In this document: positions 49,117 to 58,403 of the stretch, in pieces
Position numbering within the stretch: the first letter of the stretch is position 1
Layout of the letters: each line of letters starts with the position of its first letter
Assembly: GCF_004345245.1 (NCBI RefSeq)
Contig: NZ_SLUQ01000008.1
Coordinates: 434,001 to 498,000 of the forward strand
DNA: 64,000 nucleotides
Direction: 5' to 3'
From: Rhizobium sp. BK251
GTDB lineage: Bacteria; Pseudomonadota; Alphaproteobacteria; Rhizobiales; Rhizobiaceae
Program-made: the position numbers and the translations under genes
The notes under the pieces: generated by a model
The model's database searches: none
Told to the model about the DNA's origin: nothing
Seen by the model: the letters and a program-made list of their open reading frames with translations, nothing else

Positions 49117-50189
49117 TTGGCATGTTCTCCTTCTGCGAGGTTTGTATTGCCGGACGGCGCGCGCCCGGAGGATTGGCGGATTATGAGCTGCATCGGAACC
49201 TTCGACGTCGGCGCCGAGACGACATTGCCGTAGGTCTTCGCGGCGGGCCGAGCCGAGAGCACCATCGGTCTCTCGGCAATGGCATCCAGCAGCGCGGAAA
49301 CGGCGATTTCAGCGATTGCCGTCGTGTCCATGCGCATGGTGGTAAGCGCGGGGGTGACGACGGGTGACCAGATGAGATCGTCGAAGCCGGTCACGCTGGC
49401 GCAATCGGGCACGCCTATGCCTGCCTGCTGCAGCTCCGTGAGAGCCCGCAGCGCCTGCAGATCCGACACGGCGGCGAAGGCGGTGAAACCCTGGCGAGCC
49501 TTTTCGGCAAGGCCAAGCGTGCAGCCTCTTCCACCATTCAACTCCACCTTCTCGGCCCAGATGACTTCCGCCTTCATATGGGGCGTCAGCGCGGACCGAA
49601 TGCCGCCAACACGGTCGTTCTGAACGTTGGAATCCGGATTGTTGGCAAGGATAACGACCCGCTCGTGGCCGAGTGCGACCAGATGGTCGCCGATCTGGCG
49701 CCCCGCATGCCAATGGTCCGCGGCAACCGTGTTGCCCGGCGTGGAGGGGGAGTCGATAACGGCCACCGGGCAACCGATGTCGGCGATGCGCGTACCGCGC
49801 CTCGGAACGATCACCATGCCGTCCACATCGCGCTCGATGAGGCGGTTTATCGCCTCCATCTGCATGGCGGTATCCCCGCGCGAATCCGCAATCAGGACGC
49901 CATAGCCGGCCGCAGAGGCGGCAAACTCGATCGCCTGGGCGATATTCGGGAAGAGAGGATTGGCGATATCCGGCAGGACGAGACCCAGAACGCCGCTTCG
50001 CCCGGTGCGCAGCGCGCGGCCCGCCTGGCTTGGGACATAGCCGAGTTCCGCCGCCCGGGAGCGGATCTTTTCGGCCAGTTCAGCCGAGACGCGACCCTTG
50101 CCCGAAAGCGCGTTCGACACCGTCGCGACGGAGACGCCGAGCGAATTTGCGATCCTGCTGAGGTTGGGTCCGGAGCGGGCGAGAGCCAT
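49113..50189 (-). CDS. LacI-family regulator of the purine nucleoside operon
   Basis: A 358-residue repressor with an intact N-terminal helix-turn-helix (NLSRIANSLGVSVATVSNAL, then SGKGRVSAELAEKI) and the hinge region GYVPSQAGRALRTGRSG. The ligand domain begins VLGLVLPDIANPLFPNIAQA and resembles PurR/RbsR-type sensors of purines or ribose. It is the first gene of the operon, overlapping the binding-protein start. A palindromic LacI-type site lies just upstream at 50206-50228, so it likely represses its own operon until the nucleoside, base or ribose appears. Confidence 0.94.
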   Translation of the reverse strand: MALARSGPNLSRIANSLGVSVATVSNALSGKGRVSAELAEKIRSRAAELGYVPSQAGRALRTGRSGVLGLVLPDIANPLFPNIAQAIEFAASAAGYGVLIADSRGDTAMQMEAINRLIERDVDGMVIVPRRGTRIADIGCPVAVIDSPSTPGNTVAADHWHAGRQIGDHLVALGHERVVILANNPDSNVQNDRVGGIRSALTPHMKAEVIWAEKVELNGGRGCTLGLAEKARQGFTAFAAVSDLQALRALTELQQAGIGVPDCASVTGFDDLIWSPVVTPALTTMRMDTTAIAEIAVSALLDAIAERPMVLSARPAAKTYGNVVSAPTSKVPMQLIIRQSSGRAPSGNTNLAEGEHAK

Positions 50190-50205
50190 TAATCGAGAAA
50201 TCTGC

Positions 50206-50228
50206 TTAATCGTTTAACCAGACGATTA
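50206..50228. promoter_or_regulatory. Candidate LacI-type operator upstream of the purine operon
   Basis: TTAATCGTTTAA at 50206-50217 is a near-palindrome around a central CG, the LacI-family pattern. TAATCGT at 50207-50213 is also repeated inverted as ACGATTA at 50222-50228. It begins 17 bases upstream of the lacI-like ATG (minus strand). Confidence 0.6.
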
Positions 50229-50415
50229 CAGCAGGACCCATGGCTTGTCGATTCGAAATTCCAGAGCAGGTAAAATATCGGTTGAAATACGTGGGGAGGG
50301 CACCGTCAGAGACGCGGATCGTTAAGGGGCTCAGCGAGCGCGCCTCGGCTGTCCAGCGCTGCTGAGGCAACCGAAAGCCACGAGAAAGCGGCGCCGCTGA
50401 GCCTCGCTCAAACGA

Positions 50416-50442
50416 AAAACGCCGCGACTGGCGCGGCGTTTT
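50416..50442 (-). terminator. Rho-independent terminator of the efflux operon
   Basis: Perfect 11-bp stem AAAACGCCGCG / CGCGGCGTTTT with a five-base loop. Read on the minus strand it ends in TTTTTCG and lies 22 bases after the outer-membrane efflux gene's stop. Confidence 0.88.
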
Positions 50443-50464
50443 CCAAGGTCAGATGTGACTGATC

Positions 50465-51886
50465 TCAGTTCGTAAGCTTCTTCGCAGCCACAGCCGGCTT
50501 GGCCGGGTTGTAGCCGCCGCCGATCGCGATGTTCAGGTTCACGTAGTCGGTTGCCGTCTGCCCGATGGCCTGGGCGAGAGACGCCTGCGCGTCAGAAACC
50601 GAGCGCTGCGCATCGAGGACGTCGAGCAGCGAGGACGCGCCGTCCTTGTAGCTTGCGGTCGACAGTTCGAGTGCTTCCTGGGCAGACTTGACCGAAGCGC
50701 GCAGCGCATCGACCGTCTGTCCGTCACGCCGCAGCGCGGCGAGCGCATTCTGCACCTGCTCGATCGCCTGGAGGACCGTTTGCTTCCAGGCCAGATACTG
50801 CCCGCGTGCATTCGACTGGGCGATCTGGACGTTTGCACCCAGCAAGCCGCCGTCGAGGATCGGCAGGGAAAGCGTCGGACCGAAGGACCAGGTGGTCAGG
50901 CCGCCGTTGTTCGAGCTATGGATCACGGACGGCGTGATGTTGCCGCTCAGCGAAATGCTCGGATAAAGCTGCGCCTCGGCTACACCGATCTGCGCGGTCG
51001 CGGCGGCGAGCTGTCTTTCGGCAGCGCGGACGTCCGGACGATTGCGGATGACGTCGGCAGGAATACCGGCGTTGAACGGCACGCGCGCGACGGGCTGCGG
51101 AGCACCCTTCAGCATCTCGCCGAGAAGCGCGGGAGCAGGCAGGCCGAGCAGCGTCGCCATATGGTGGACCGAAGTGCGGAAGCTCGTCTCGAGCGCCGGA
51201 ATTTCGGCAAGGGTCGTATCGACGAGGCCTTCGGCCTGGACGACGTCGAGTCGCGAGGCAGCGCCGGCTTCCAACTGGAACTGCGTCAGCTGCAGGGTTT
51301 CACGCCGCGATTTCAGGTCGGAGTTCGACAGCGCGATGCGCTCCTGGAAGGCACGAGCGTTGATATAGCTGATCGTAAGATCCGAGATGAACGCGAGCTT
51401 GGAGGCATCGGCCAAAGCGTTGGCCGCATCGAGCGAGGCAAGAGCGCTTTCCTTCGACCGTCGGAACTCGCCGAAGAAGTCGAGAAGCCAGGACAGGGAT
51501 GCCTGTCCGGACGTCGAGTTCTCGGTATCAAACTGCGTACGCAGATTGCCGGCCTGGCCGCTGGTGGTGTTCGCGGCACCGGCAATGAGGCTCGGGAGGG
51601 CGCCGGCGCCCGCGACGGTCACGTTGGACGTCGCGGAGTTGATTCTTTCCAGAGCCTGCTGAACATCGAGGTTCTGATCGAGGCCCGCGTCAACGTAGGC
51701 GTTCAGCTTCCGATCGCCAAAGGCGGTCCACCAGGCAACGCTCGAGACGTCGGCGCCGACGCTTTTGGCTCCGCCTTCTGCATATTTTCCGGGAAGCGAT
51801 ATTTCGGGAGCCTTGTAGTCGGGACCGCTGACGCAGCCTGCTAGGAGCAGCAGCAAAGCGGGAGCAGCAATTCGAATAGACGCCAT
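50465..51886 (-). CDS. Outer-membrane efflux lipoprotein (OprM/NodT family)
   Basis: A 473-residue TolC-like channel. The signal ends in the lipobox LLLLAGC (Cys near 18), then VSGPDYKAPEISLPGKYAEG. Both OEP repeats are visible (coiled-coil regions LQLTQFQLEAGAASRLDVVQ and LELSTASYKDGASSLLDVLD), with the IPADVIRNRPDVRAAERQLA signature between. It is the exit duct of the tripartite RND pump encoded by the two genes upstream. A 153-base gap separates it from the pump gene. Confidence 0.93.
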   Translation of the reverse strand: MASIRIAAPALLLLLAGCVSGPDYKAPEISLPGKYAEGGAKSVGADVSSVAWWTAFGDRKLNAYVDAGLDQNLDVQQALERINSATSNVTVAGAGALPSLIAGAANTTSGQAGNLRTQFDTENSTSGQASLSWLLDFFGEFRRSKESALASLDAANALADASKLAFISDLTISYINARAFQERIALSNSDLKSRRETLQLTQFQLEAGAASRLDVVQAEGLVDTTLAEIPALETSFRTSVHHMATLLGLPAPALLGEMLKGAPQPVARVPFNAGIPADVIRNRPDVRAAERQLAAATAQIGVAEAQLYPSISLSGNITPSVIHSSNNGGLTTWSFGPTLSLPILDGGLLGANVQIAQSNARGQYLAWKQTVLQAIEQVQNALAALRRDGQTVDALRASVKSAQEALELSTASYKDGASSLLDVLDAQRSVSDAQASLAQAIGQTATDYVNLNIAIGGGYNPAKPAVAAKKLTN

Positions 51887-52039
51887 CAGTTAATCCTATA
51901 TTCGCCAAATTTCATCGGGGCCGTCCCAGACTCAAAAGCCCAGGGCGATCAGCAGAAACTTGCAAAAATCACTGACCCCAAATCAGTAGCAGTGCGCGGC
52001 AATGTAGCAACGAGTCTGCTAACTGCCCAGTACCTTTTA

Positions 52040-55000
52040 CTATTTCTGGCGGCCGAATACCCGCCGAATGATGACAAAAAACGATGGAACGAAGAAAATT
52101 CCGAGGAGTGTTGCAGAAAGCATACCACCCAGCACCCCGATGCCGATCGCATTCTGGGCTGCAGAGCCGGCGCCGGTTGCCACCGCAAGTGGCGCCACGC
52201 CGAGGATGAAGGCGAGTGAAGTCATGATGATCGGGCGCAGGCGCAGGCGCGCCGCCTCGAGCGTGGCTTCGATCGCGGTCATACCAGTAGAGGCGCGGTC
52301 CCTCGCGAATTCGACGATCAGAATCGCGTTCTTGGCCGCGAGGCCGATCGTGGTCAGAAGGCCGACCTTGAAGTAGACGTCGTTCGCCTGCCCGAAGAAT
52401 GTTGCCGCCGCCAGAGCACCGAGAACGCCGACCGGAACGGCCATGATGACCGAGAACGGGATCGACCAGCTTTCATAGAGAGCGGCAAGGCAGAGGAAGA
52501 CGACCAGAACCGAAATCGCATAGAGCACCGGCGCCTGCGATCCCGAGAGGCGTTCCTGGTAGGAGATGCCCTGCCATGCGACCGAATAACCGCCGCCCAG
52601 CTGATCGGTCAGCCGTTCCATCTCGATCATCGCGTCACCGGAGCTGACGCCAGGCGCTGCCGCGCCATCGAGAGGCACGGCGCTGGTGGCGTTGAAGCGG
52701 GCAAGCGACGGCGCACCCTTCACCCATTCGACGCGGGTGAAGGAGGAGAAGGGCACCATCTCTCCCTGAGTGTTGCGGACATACCAGTGGTCGAGATCCT
52801 CCGGCTGCATGCGATAGGGCGCGTCGCCCTGGACGTAGACAGGCTTGATCTCGCCGTTCAGGGTGAAGTCGTTGACGTCGCGGCCAGTGAAGATCGTCGA
52901 GAGCATGGAGTTGACCGCCGACAGGTCGACGCCCATCGCGCCGATCTTTTCCTGGTCGATCAGGATCTTCATCTGCGGCTCGACCTCCTTGTTGTTGCTG
53001 CGCAGAGCAACGATCTTGCCGCTGGAATTGCCCATCTGGATGAGCTGCTTGGACGCGGCCGTCAGCGCGTCGGTGCCGCGGCCTCCGCTATCGACGAGAT
53101 ACATCGAGAAGCCGCTGGAAACGCCGAGGCCCTGGATGGCCGGCGGCAGCAGCGCGAAGACCTGCGCCTCGCGAATCGTGAAGAAATAGCCGAGGGCGCG
53201 CGTGACCACCGACTGGGCATGCTGCTCGGGCTTCGTGCGCTCGGCAAAGTCCTTGAGCTTGACGAAGACGATGGCGCTGTTCTGGCCGGAACCGTTGAAG
53301 CCGAAGCCGAGGGCGCCGAACACCGACTGCACCGAATCCTTTTCCTTCGTCCGGAAATAGCCCTCGACCTTCTCGACGACAGCCTGCGTCTGCTGCGTCG
53401 TCGAACCCGGCGGAGTCGTGATGATCGTCAGGAGAACGCCCTGATCCTCCTGCGGAAGGAAGGAGCTCGGCAGCTTGTTGAACATGTAGGCGCAACCGCC
53501 GCCGACGAGCAGAAACACGATCATGACCCGCAGCGGCCGCTTCAGGAGATAGGCGATACTGCGGACATAGCCCTTCGTGGAGCGCTCGAAATTGCGGTTG
53601 AACCAGTCGGCCAGCCTGTTCTTGCGGTGCTGTTCGACCGGCTTCAGCATCGTGGCGCAGAGGGCCGGCGTCAGCACGACGGCGACGACGGCCGAAAGCA
53701 GCATGGCCGAGACGATCGTGATCGAGAACTGGCGATAGATGACGCCGGTGGAGCCGCCGAAGAAGGCCATCGGAATGAAGACGGCGGTGAGTACCAGCGC
53801 GATGCCGATGATGGCGCCGGTGATTTCGCCCATCGACTTCTCGGTCGCCTCAAGCGGGGAGAGCTTCTCCTGCGACATGATACGCTCGACGTTTTCGACG
53901 ACGACGATCGCGTCGTCGACGAGAAGGCCGATCGCCAGGACCATCGCGAACATGGTCAGCGTATTGATGGAATAGCCCGTTATTGCGAGAACGCCGAAGG
54001 TGCCGAGGAGGACGACCGGAACCGCGATCGTCGGAATGAGGGTCGCCCGAAGGTTCTGGAGGAAGATCAGAAGGACGAAGAAGACGAGGACGATCGCTTC
54101 GATGAGTGTGTGGACGACCTTCTCGATCGACAGTTCCACGAAGGGCGTGGTGTCGTACGGGTAGGTGATCTGGACGCCTTCCGGCAAGCCCTTGGCAATG
54201 ACGTCGAGTGCGCCACGGACGCGGGCGGCGGTGTCAATCGCGTTGGCTCCGGTCGCCAGATTGACGGCGAAACCGCTCGACGGCTGGCCATTATAGCGCG
54301 AGGCGCCGCCATAGCTTTCCTGGCCGATCTCGATACGCGCAACGTCGCGGAGCCTGACGGTGGAACCGTCCTTCTCGACCTTCAGGATGATCGCCTCGAA
54401 ATCGGCGACCGTCGAAAGCTGGCTCTGGGCGGTGATCGTCAGGTTGAGCTGCTGGCCGGGTGTAACCGGCTGGGCGCCGAGCGAACCGACCGAAACCTGC
54501 GTGTTCTGCGCCTCGATGGCCGAGGTCACGTCACCGGAGGTCAGCTGGTATTTCTGCAGCTTGAACGGATCGAGCCAGACGCGCATGGCATAGCCGGAGC
54601 CGAAGGTATTGATGCTGCCGACGCCCTCTATGCGCTGGATCTGGTCTTCGATCGAGACCGACATGATGTTGCCGAGATCGACGGAGGTGCGCTTTCCGTC
54701 AGTGGAAACCAACGATCCGACGAGCAGAATGCTCGAGGTCGAGCGCGTCACGCGCACGCCGGCATCCTGCACGTCGTCGGGCAGCTGCGAGAGAACCAGC
54801 TGCAGCTTGTTCTGCACCTGGACCTGCGCGATGTCCGGATTGACGCTGTTGCCGAAAGTAAGCGAGATGCTGGCCGCGCCCGTCGATGACGTCGACGTCA
54901 TGTATGTCAGGTCGTCGAGGCCCGTCATGCCGTCTTCGATGATGGTCGTCACCGACTTTTCCACCGTCTCGGCGCTCGCGCCACGATAGGTCGCGGTAAT

Positions 55001-55132
55001 GCGGACGGTGGTCGGCGCGATGTCGGGATATTGAGAGATCGACAGCGTATAGATGCCAAGACAGCCGGCGAGCATGATCGTGATAGCAATGACCCATGCG
55101 AAAATGGGACGTCGGATGAAGAACTTGGCCAT
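52040..55132 (-). CDS. RND multidrug efflux transporter (HAE1, AcrB/MexF/BepE-like)
   Basis: A 1030-residue proton-driven pump in the inner membrane. The start MAKFFIRRPIFAWVIAITIM, the proton relay in helix 4 (GLLVDDAIVVVENVERI, Asp pair near 405) and the second-half KVGLLTTIGLAAKNAILIVE (Lys of the relay) are all intact. Two large periplasmic loops with the usual docking features are present (about 35-330 and 555-865). Length is normal and no frameshift was seen. Probable substrates are hydrophobic drugs, bile salts, flavonoids or other plant compounds; this is inferred from the family. Confidence 0.96.
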   Translation of the reverse strand: MAKFFIRRPIFAWVIAITIMLAGCLGIYTLSISQYPDIAPTTVRITATYRGASAETVEKSVTTIIEDGMTGLDDLTYMTSTSSTGAASISLTFGNSVNPDIAQVQVQNKLQLVLSQLPDDVQDAGVRVTRSTSSILLVGSLVSTDGKRTSVDLGNIMSVSIEDQIQRIEGVGSINTFGSGYAMRVWLDPFKLQKYQLTSGDVTSAIEAQNTQVSVGSLGAQPVTPGQQLNLTITAQSQLSTVADFEAIILKVEKDGSTVRLRDVARIEIGQESYGGASRYNGQPSSGFAVNLATGANAIDTAARVRGALDVIAKGLPEGVQITYPYDTTPFVELSIEKVVHTLIEAIVLVFFVLLIFLQNLRATLIPTIAVPVVLLGTFGVLAITGYSINTLTMFAMVLAIGLLVDDAIVVVENVERIMSQEKLSPLEATEKSMGEITGAIIGIALVLTAVFIPMAFFGGSTGVIYRQFSITIVSAMLLSAVVAVVLTPALCATMLKPVEQHRKNRLADWFNRNFERSTKGYVRSIAYLLKRPLRVMIVFLLVGGGCAYMFNKLPSSFLPQEDQGVLLTIITTPPGSTTQQTQAVVEKVEGYFRTKEKDSVQSVFGALGFGFNGSGQNSAIVFVKLKDFAERTKPEQHAQSVVTRALGYFFTIREAQVFALLPPAIQGLGVSSGFSMYLVDSGGRGTDALTAASKQLIQMGNSSGKIVALRSNNKEVEPQMKILIDQEKIGAMGVDLSAVNSMLSTIFTGRDVNDFTLNGEIKPVYVQGDAPYRMQPEDLDHWYVRNTQGEMVPFSSFTRVEWVKGAPSLARFNATSAVPLDGAAAPGVSSGDAMIEMERLTDQLGGGYSVAWQGISYQERLSGSQAPVLYAISVLVVFLCLAALYESWSIPFSVIMAVPVGVLGALAAATFFGQANDVYFKVGLLTTIGLAAKNAILIVEFARDRASTGMTAIEATLEAARLRLRPIIMTSLAFILGVAPLAVATGAGSAAQNAIGIGVLGGMLSATLLGIFFVPSFFVIIRRVFGRQK

Positions 55133-55184
55133 GCGGGAATTCCTGTGCGCCTGAAGCTTGCTGGGTGAGAGGCTCGCTGCCCGG

Positions 55185-56408
55185 TTACTGGGCGGCGGGC
55201 TGCACAGGCACGTCCGACTTGGCCTGATCCAGCGTCACGACTACGCCATTCTCATTGATGGTCATCTCCGTCGGCTTGACCGACATGCCGGGAGTGATCG
55301 ACTGAAGGCCTGAGACGATCAACTGATCGCCATCCTTCACACCTTCGGTCACGAGCCAGGCATTGTTGGAGGAGGTGGAGGTCTTGAATGTCCGTGTCTC
55401 CACCTTGCCATCGGCCGAAACGAACTGGGCAATCAGATTTCCGCTCGCGTCGCGGCTGGAGGCCAGCTGTGGAATCGGAAAGCCGTTCTCTTCGCCGAGG
55501 AGCACGGTCGCGCGCACATACATGCCCGGCAGGATGAGATGATCCGGATTCGGGAAGACCACGCGAATGATGAAGGTGCCGGTTGTTTCGCTGACGGTCG
55601 TCTTCGACATGTCGACGGTGCCGCGCTGGTCGTATTCCCTGCCATCCTCGAGCGTGACGCGGATCGAGACGTTGTTGACGTTGCCCTTCAATTCGCCGGA
55701 GGCGAAGGCGTTGCGGAGCTTCAGGAGGTTTGTGCTCGACTCGGTGACCTCGATATAGATCGGATCCAGCTGGCGCACCGTGGTGAGCGCAGTCGTCTGG
55801 TTCGCCGTCACGACGTTGCCGACGTTGAATGCGGTCTGGTCGATAAGCCCGTCGAAGGGTGCCTTGATCTGCGAGTGGTCAAGGTCGATCTGGGCAGAGG
55901 AGAGGGAGGCCTTGGCGAGTTCTACATCCGCCTTGGCCTGCAGCAGCGTCACCTTGGCCGATTCAAATTCAATCTGGGTAGCGCCGCTGTTGACCAGGCG
56001 CTTGTAGCGGTCGAGGTTCGCTTCCGCACTCGGCACGCTTGCCTCTGCCTTCGCAAGGGTCGCCTGGGCCTGCGCAACGGCGGCGCGATAAGGTGCGTCA
56101 TCGATCTGGTAGAGAAGATCGCCCTGCTTGACCTCACTGCCCTCCTTGAAGGCGATTTCCTTGATGATGCCGCTCACCTGCGGGCGGATATCCGCCGTCT
56201 GGTAGGCCGCGGCGCGGCCGGGCAGCACGGTTGTAACCGGCAGAACGGATTGCTTCAGGGTGATGACGCCGACTCCCGGCGCCTGCTGCGCCGCCTTGGC
56301 TCCGGCGCCTGCCCCCGCAGTCGCGCCGCCGCTCGAATTGTCACTGCAGGCCGCGAGGAGCGCCGCAGCAAGAAGAGCGGATGTTGCAAGAAGAGTGCGC
56401 CGTACCAT
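55185..56408 (-). CDS. RND efflux periplasmic adaptor (membrane fusion protein)
   Basis: A 407-residue lipoprotein (lipobox ALLAAC, Cys 21) that links pump and channel. After a Gly/Ala linker it has the lipoyl half-motifs (GRAAAYQTADIRPQVSGIIK and IKAPFDGLIDQTAFNVGNVV) flanking an alpha hairpin (AQAQATLAKAEASVPSAEAN), then beta-barrel and membrane-proximal domains. It starts the pump operon with a 52-base gap to the RND gene. Its ATG at 56408 lies 187 bases from the candidate operator. Confidence 0.95.
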   Translation of the reverse strand: MVRRTLLATSALLAAALLAACSDNSSGGATAGAGAGAKAAQQAPGVGVITLKQSVLPVTTVLPGRAAAYQTADIRPQVSGIIKEIAFKEGSEVKQGDLLYQIDDAPYRAAVAQAQATLAKAEASVPSAEANLDRYKRLVNSGATQIEFESAKVTLLQAKADVELAKASLSSAQIDLDHSQIKAPFDGLIDQTAFNVGNVVTANQTTALTTVRQLDPIYIEVTESSTNLLKLRNAFASGELKGNVNNVSIRVTLEDGREYDQRGTVDMSKTTVSETTGTFIIRVVFPNPDHLILPGMYVRATVLLGEENGFPIPQLASSRDASGNLIAQFVSADGKVETRTFKTSTSSNNAWLVTEGVKDGDQLIVSGLQSITPGMSVKPTEMTINENGVVVTLDQAKSDVPVQPAAQ

Positions 56409-56594
56409 GCAATGAATTCCCTGATAGGAAAGGCATCTGCCGGGCGGTTTCGCTTATTCCGACCAAGGCCGCCGCGAGATTATGATCTCCATACGGAGGG
56501 CTTGGCAAGTTCGCGTGCCTAAACGGCACAGGCCTAAAACAACGATTTGCCCGGGCCGAAATGCTTTCAACCCATATTTAAGAAAAGCTTTGTG

Positions 56595-56622
56595 AAGTGA
56601 CGTAATGAAACAATCGTCACTT
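56595..56622. promoter_or_regulatory. Candidate TetR operator upstream of the efflux operon
   Basis: AAGTGACG at 56595-56602 and CGTCACTT at 56615-56622 are exact inverted 8-mers around 12 bases. The site lies at the 3' end of the tetR gene, on the side facing the adaptor gene, so it could control the pump promoter located in 56409-56590. Confidence 0.55.
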
Positions 56623-57223
56623 AGCAAGGATAATTTTGCAGTGCACAGTCCGTGAAGCTCACGATTTCGCGAGCGCGTAACAAGAGCGTTTCTCGCGTCT
56701 CACCAGCAATGATCACAGGATGTAGGACGCTGGCGAGCACATCCGTCACGATTGCTGCAGCGGCGACGGGGTCGGGGCAACGATAGCTGCCTTCGGCAGC
56801 GCCCCGTCGGATGATCGTGGTCAGCGCCTCTATGATCCTCTGGCGATAGCGCTGGCCGGCCTCGAGCTTCGATTGCACAGTCATAAGGACCATCTCGAAG
56901 ATATAGGGGTTTTCCTGAATGTCCTGGAGATGGTTGTCGAGGAGGCGCAGCACGAAGTTGAGCAACTGCTCCTTGGCGGGCAGCGTTTCGGAAAAGGCGG
57001 TAAAGCGCTCCGCGTTCCGCTCCAGATGACGCTCGGCGATTGCATCGACCAGCGCGACCTTCGAATGGAAATGCTTGAAGACGTTCGCCGGCGACATGCG
57101 CAGGGCACCGGCGATGTCGGCAATCGAAACGGATACGAAGCCACGCTCCCTGAACAGCATTTCAGCCATCGAGAGAATGTCTTCTCGCGTTTCTTCGGCC
57201 TTCCGCCGCGGTCTGCGTGTCAT
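56621..57223 (-). CDS. TetR-family regulator of the efflux operon
   Basis: A 200-residue repressor. The N-terminal helix-turn-helix reads DILSMAEMLFRERGFVSVSI then ADIAGALRMSPANVFKHFHS KVALVD (residues about 14-58). The C-terminal domain is of the AcrR/BepR-like type with FVLRLLDNHLQDIQENPYIF. It lies directly upstream of the adaptor gene on the same strand, which is the BepR-BepDE/AcrR-AcrAB arrangement in rhizobia and Brucella, so pump repression relieved by substrates is a fair inference. Confidence 0.92.
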   Translation of the reverse strand: MTRRPRRKAEETREDILSMAEMLFRERGFVSVSIADIAGALRMSPANVFKHFHSKVALVDAIAERHLERNAERFTAFSETLPAKEQLLNFVLRLLDNHLQDIQENPYIFEMVLMTVQSKLEAGQRYRQRIIEALTTIIRRGAAEGSYRCPDPVAAAAIVTDVLASVLHPVIIAGETRETLLLRAREIVSFTDCALQNYPC

Positions 57224-57361
57224 TTATCAATCCCGGCAATGCCCGCAACGTCGTGCATCGCGCCCCGTTCCCCATCGACAAGGCTAGGTGCTGGCGCACC
57301 CAAAGTCGAGTGCGGAATGCGGGGACGGCCTCGAGATGGCATCAGGCGTTTTGCCCTCTGG

Positions 57362-58336
57362 TCAGGCGCTGGCGAAGAAGGGCTGCAGATTGCGCCGGAC
57401 CCGCTCGATCGGCGTTTCGCCGTTGTCGTCGGGAACGAAGGGCTGTGCGGTAATCGCCTCATAGGCGCTGATATAGACCTTGGAAGTCTGCTCGATCAGG
57501 TCCGCCGGAATTTCCGGAATCGGGTCCTTGTAGGGATCGCAGCGTTCAGCAACCCAGGCACGGACGAAATCCTTGTCGAAGCTCGCGGGGCGTTTTCCAC
57601 TCTCGAAGCTTGCCTGGTAGCTGTCGGCCAGCCAGTAGCGGCTGCTGTCCGGCGTATGTATCTCGTCGGCGAGAATGATGTTGCCCGCCGCGTCGGTGCC
57701 GAACTCGTATTTCGTATCGACGAGGATGAGGCCACGTTCGCGCGCAAGCGACTGACCGCGCGCAAAGAGAGCCAACGCATACTGGGAGAGCGTCTGCCAC
57801 TGAGCCTTGGTAAGCAGGCCGCGCTCGACGATCTCGGCCGGCGTCAGCGGCTCGTCGTGGCCGCCGTCGAATTCCTTGCTGGTCGGCGTAATGATCGGCT
57901 CAGGCAAAATCTGATTGTCGCGCATGCCATCGGGCAGGCGGATGCCGTACATTTCGCGTTCGCCCTTCTTATAGAGCGTCAGGATGGATGTTCCCGTCGT
58001 GCCGGCCAGATAGCCGCGAACGACGATCTCCACCGGCAGGATGTCGAGACGCTTGCCCACCACGACATTCGGATCGGGATAGGAAAGCACGTGGTTCGGG
58101 CAGATGTCCTTCGTCGCCTCGAACCAGTAACGCGCCGTCTGGGTCAGGACCTGGCCCTTGTAGGGGATGCAGGTGAGGATCCGGTCAAAGGCGCTGAGGC
58201 GGTCGGTGCTGATGATGATGCGCCGGCCGTCCGGCAGGTCGTAATTCTCGCGCACCTTGCCCCGGTAGTAGTTGGGCAGTTCGGGAAAATGGGCTTCGGC
58301 CAGAATTCTCAAGTCGCTCACCAGTCCTTCTTGCAT
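57362..58336 (-). CDS. purC: Phosphoribosylaminoimidazole-succinocarboxamide synthase
   Basis: PurC joins aspartate to CAIR in purine synthesis, with ATP. This is the long form (324 residues) found as a separate gene in many alphaproteobacteria. Signatures are YYRGKVRENYDLPDGRRIII near the N-terminus, RLSAFDRILTCIPYKGQVL, VEIVVRGYLAGTTGTSI and LILVDTKYEFGTDAAGNIIL with ADEIHTPDSSRYW. The start at 58336 (MQEGLVSDLRILAEA) fits the family. Unlinked to other pur genes here. Its neighbour upstream on the same strand is the SLC13-like carrier, 67 bases away. Confidence 0.95.
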   Translation of the reverse strand: MQEGLVSDLRILAEAHFPELPNYYRGKVRENYDLPDGRRIIISTDRLSAFDRILTCIPYKGQVLTQTARYWFEATKDICPNHVLSYPDPNVVVGKRLDILPVEIVVRGYLAGTTGTSILTLYKKGEREMYGIRLPDGMRDNQILPEPIITPTSKEFDGGHDEPLTPAEIVERGLLTKAQWQTLSQYALALFARGQSLARERGLILVDTKYEFGTDAAGNIILADEIHTPDSSRYWLADSYQASFESGKRPASFDKDFVRAWVAERCDPYKDPIPEIPADLIEQTSKVYISAYEAITAQPFVPDDNGETPIERVRRNLQPFFASA

Positions 58337-58403
58337 CGCGCCGCCGGATGCTTCCGGCTGGACCCTTAGTTCGCCCGTCGCTCATGTCAAGCAACGGCAT
58401 GCG

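Noticed and set aside
52787..54889. 700-codon open frame antisense to the RND pump
   Set aside because: Composition is Asp/Arg/Glu-rich and domain-free; the minus strand has a complete, motif-perfect RND transporter.
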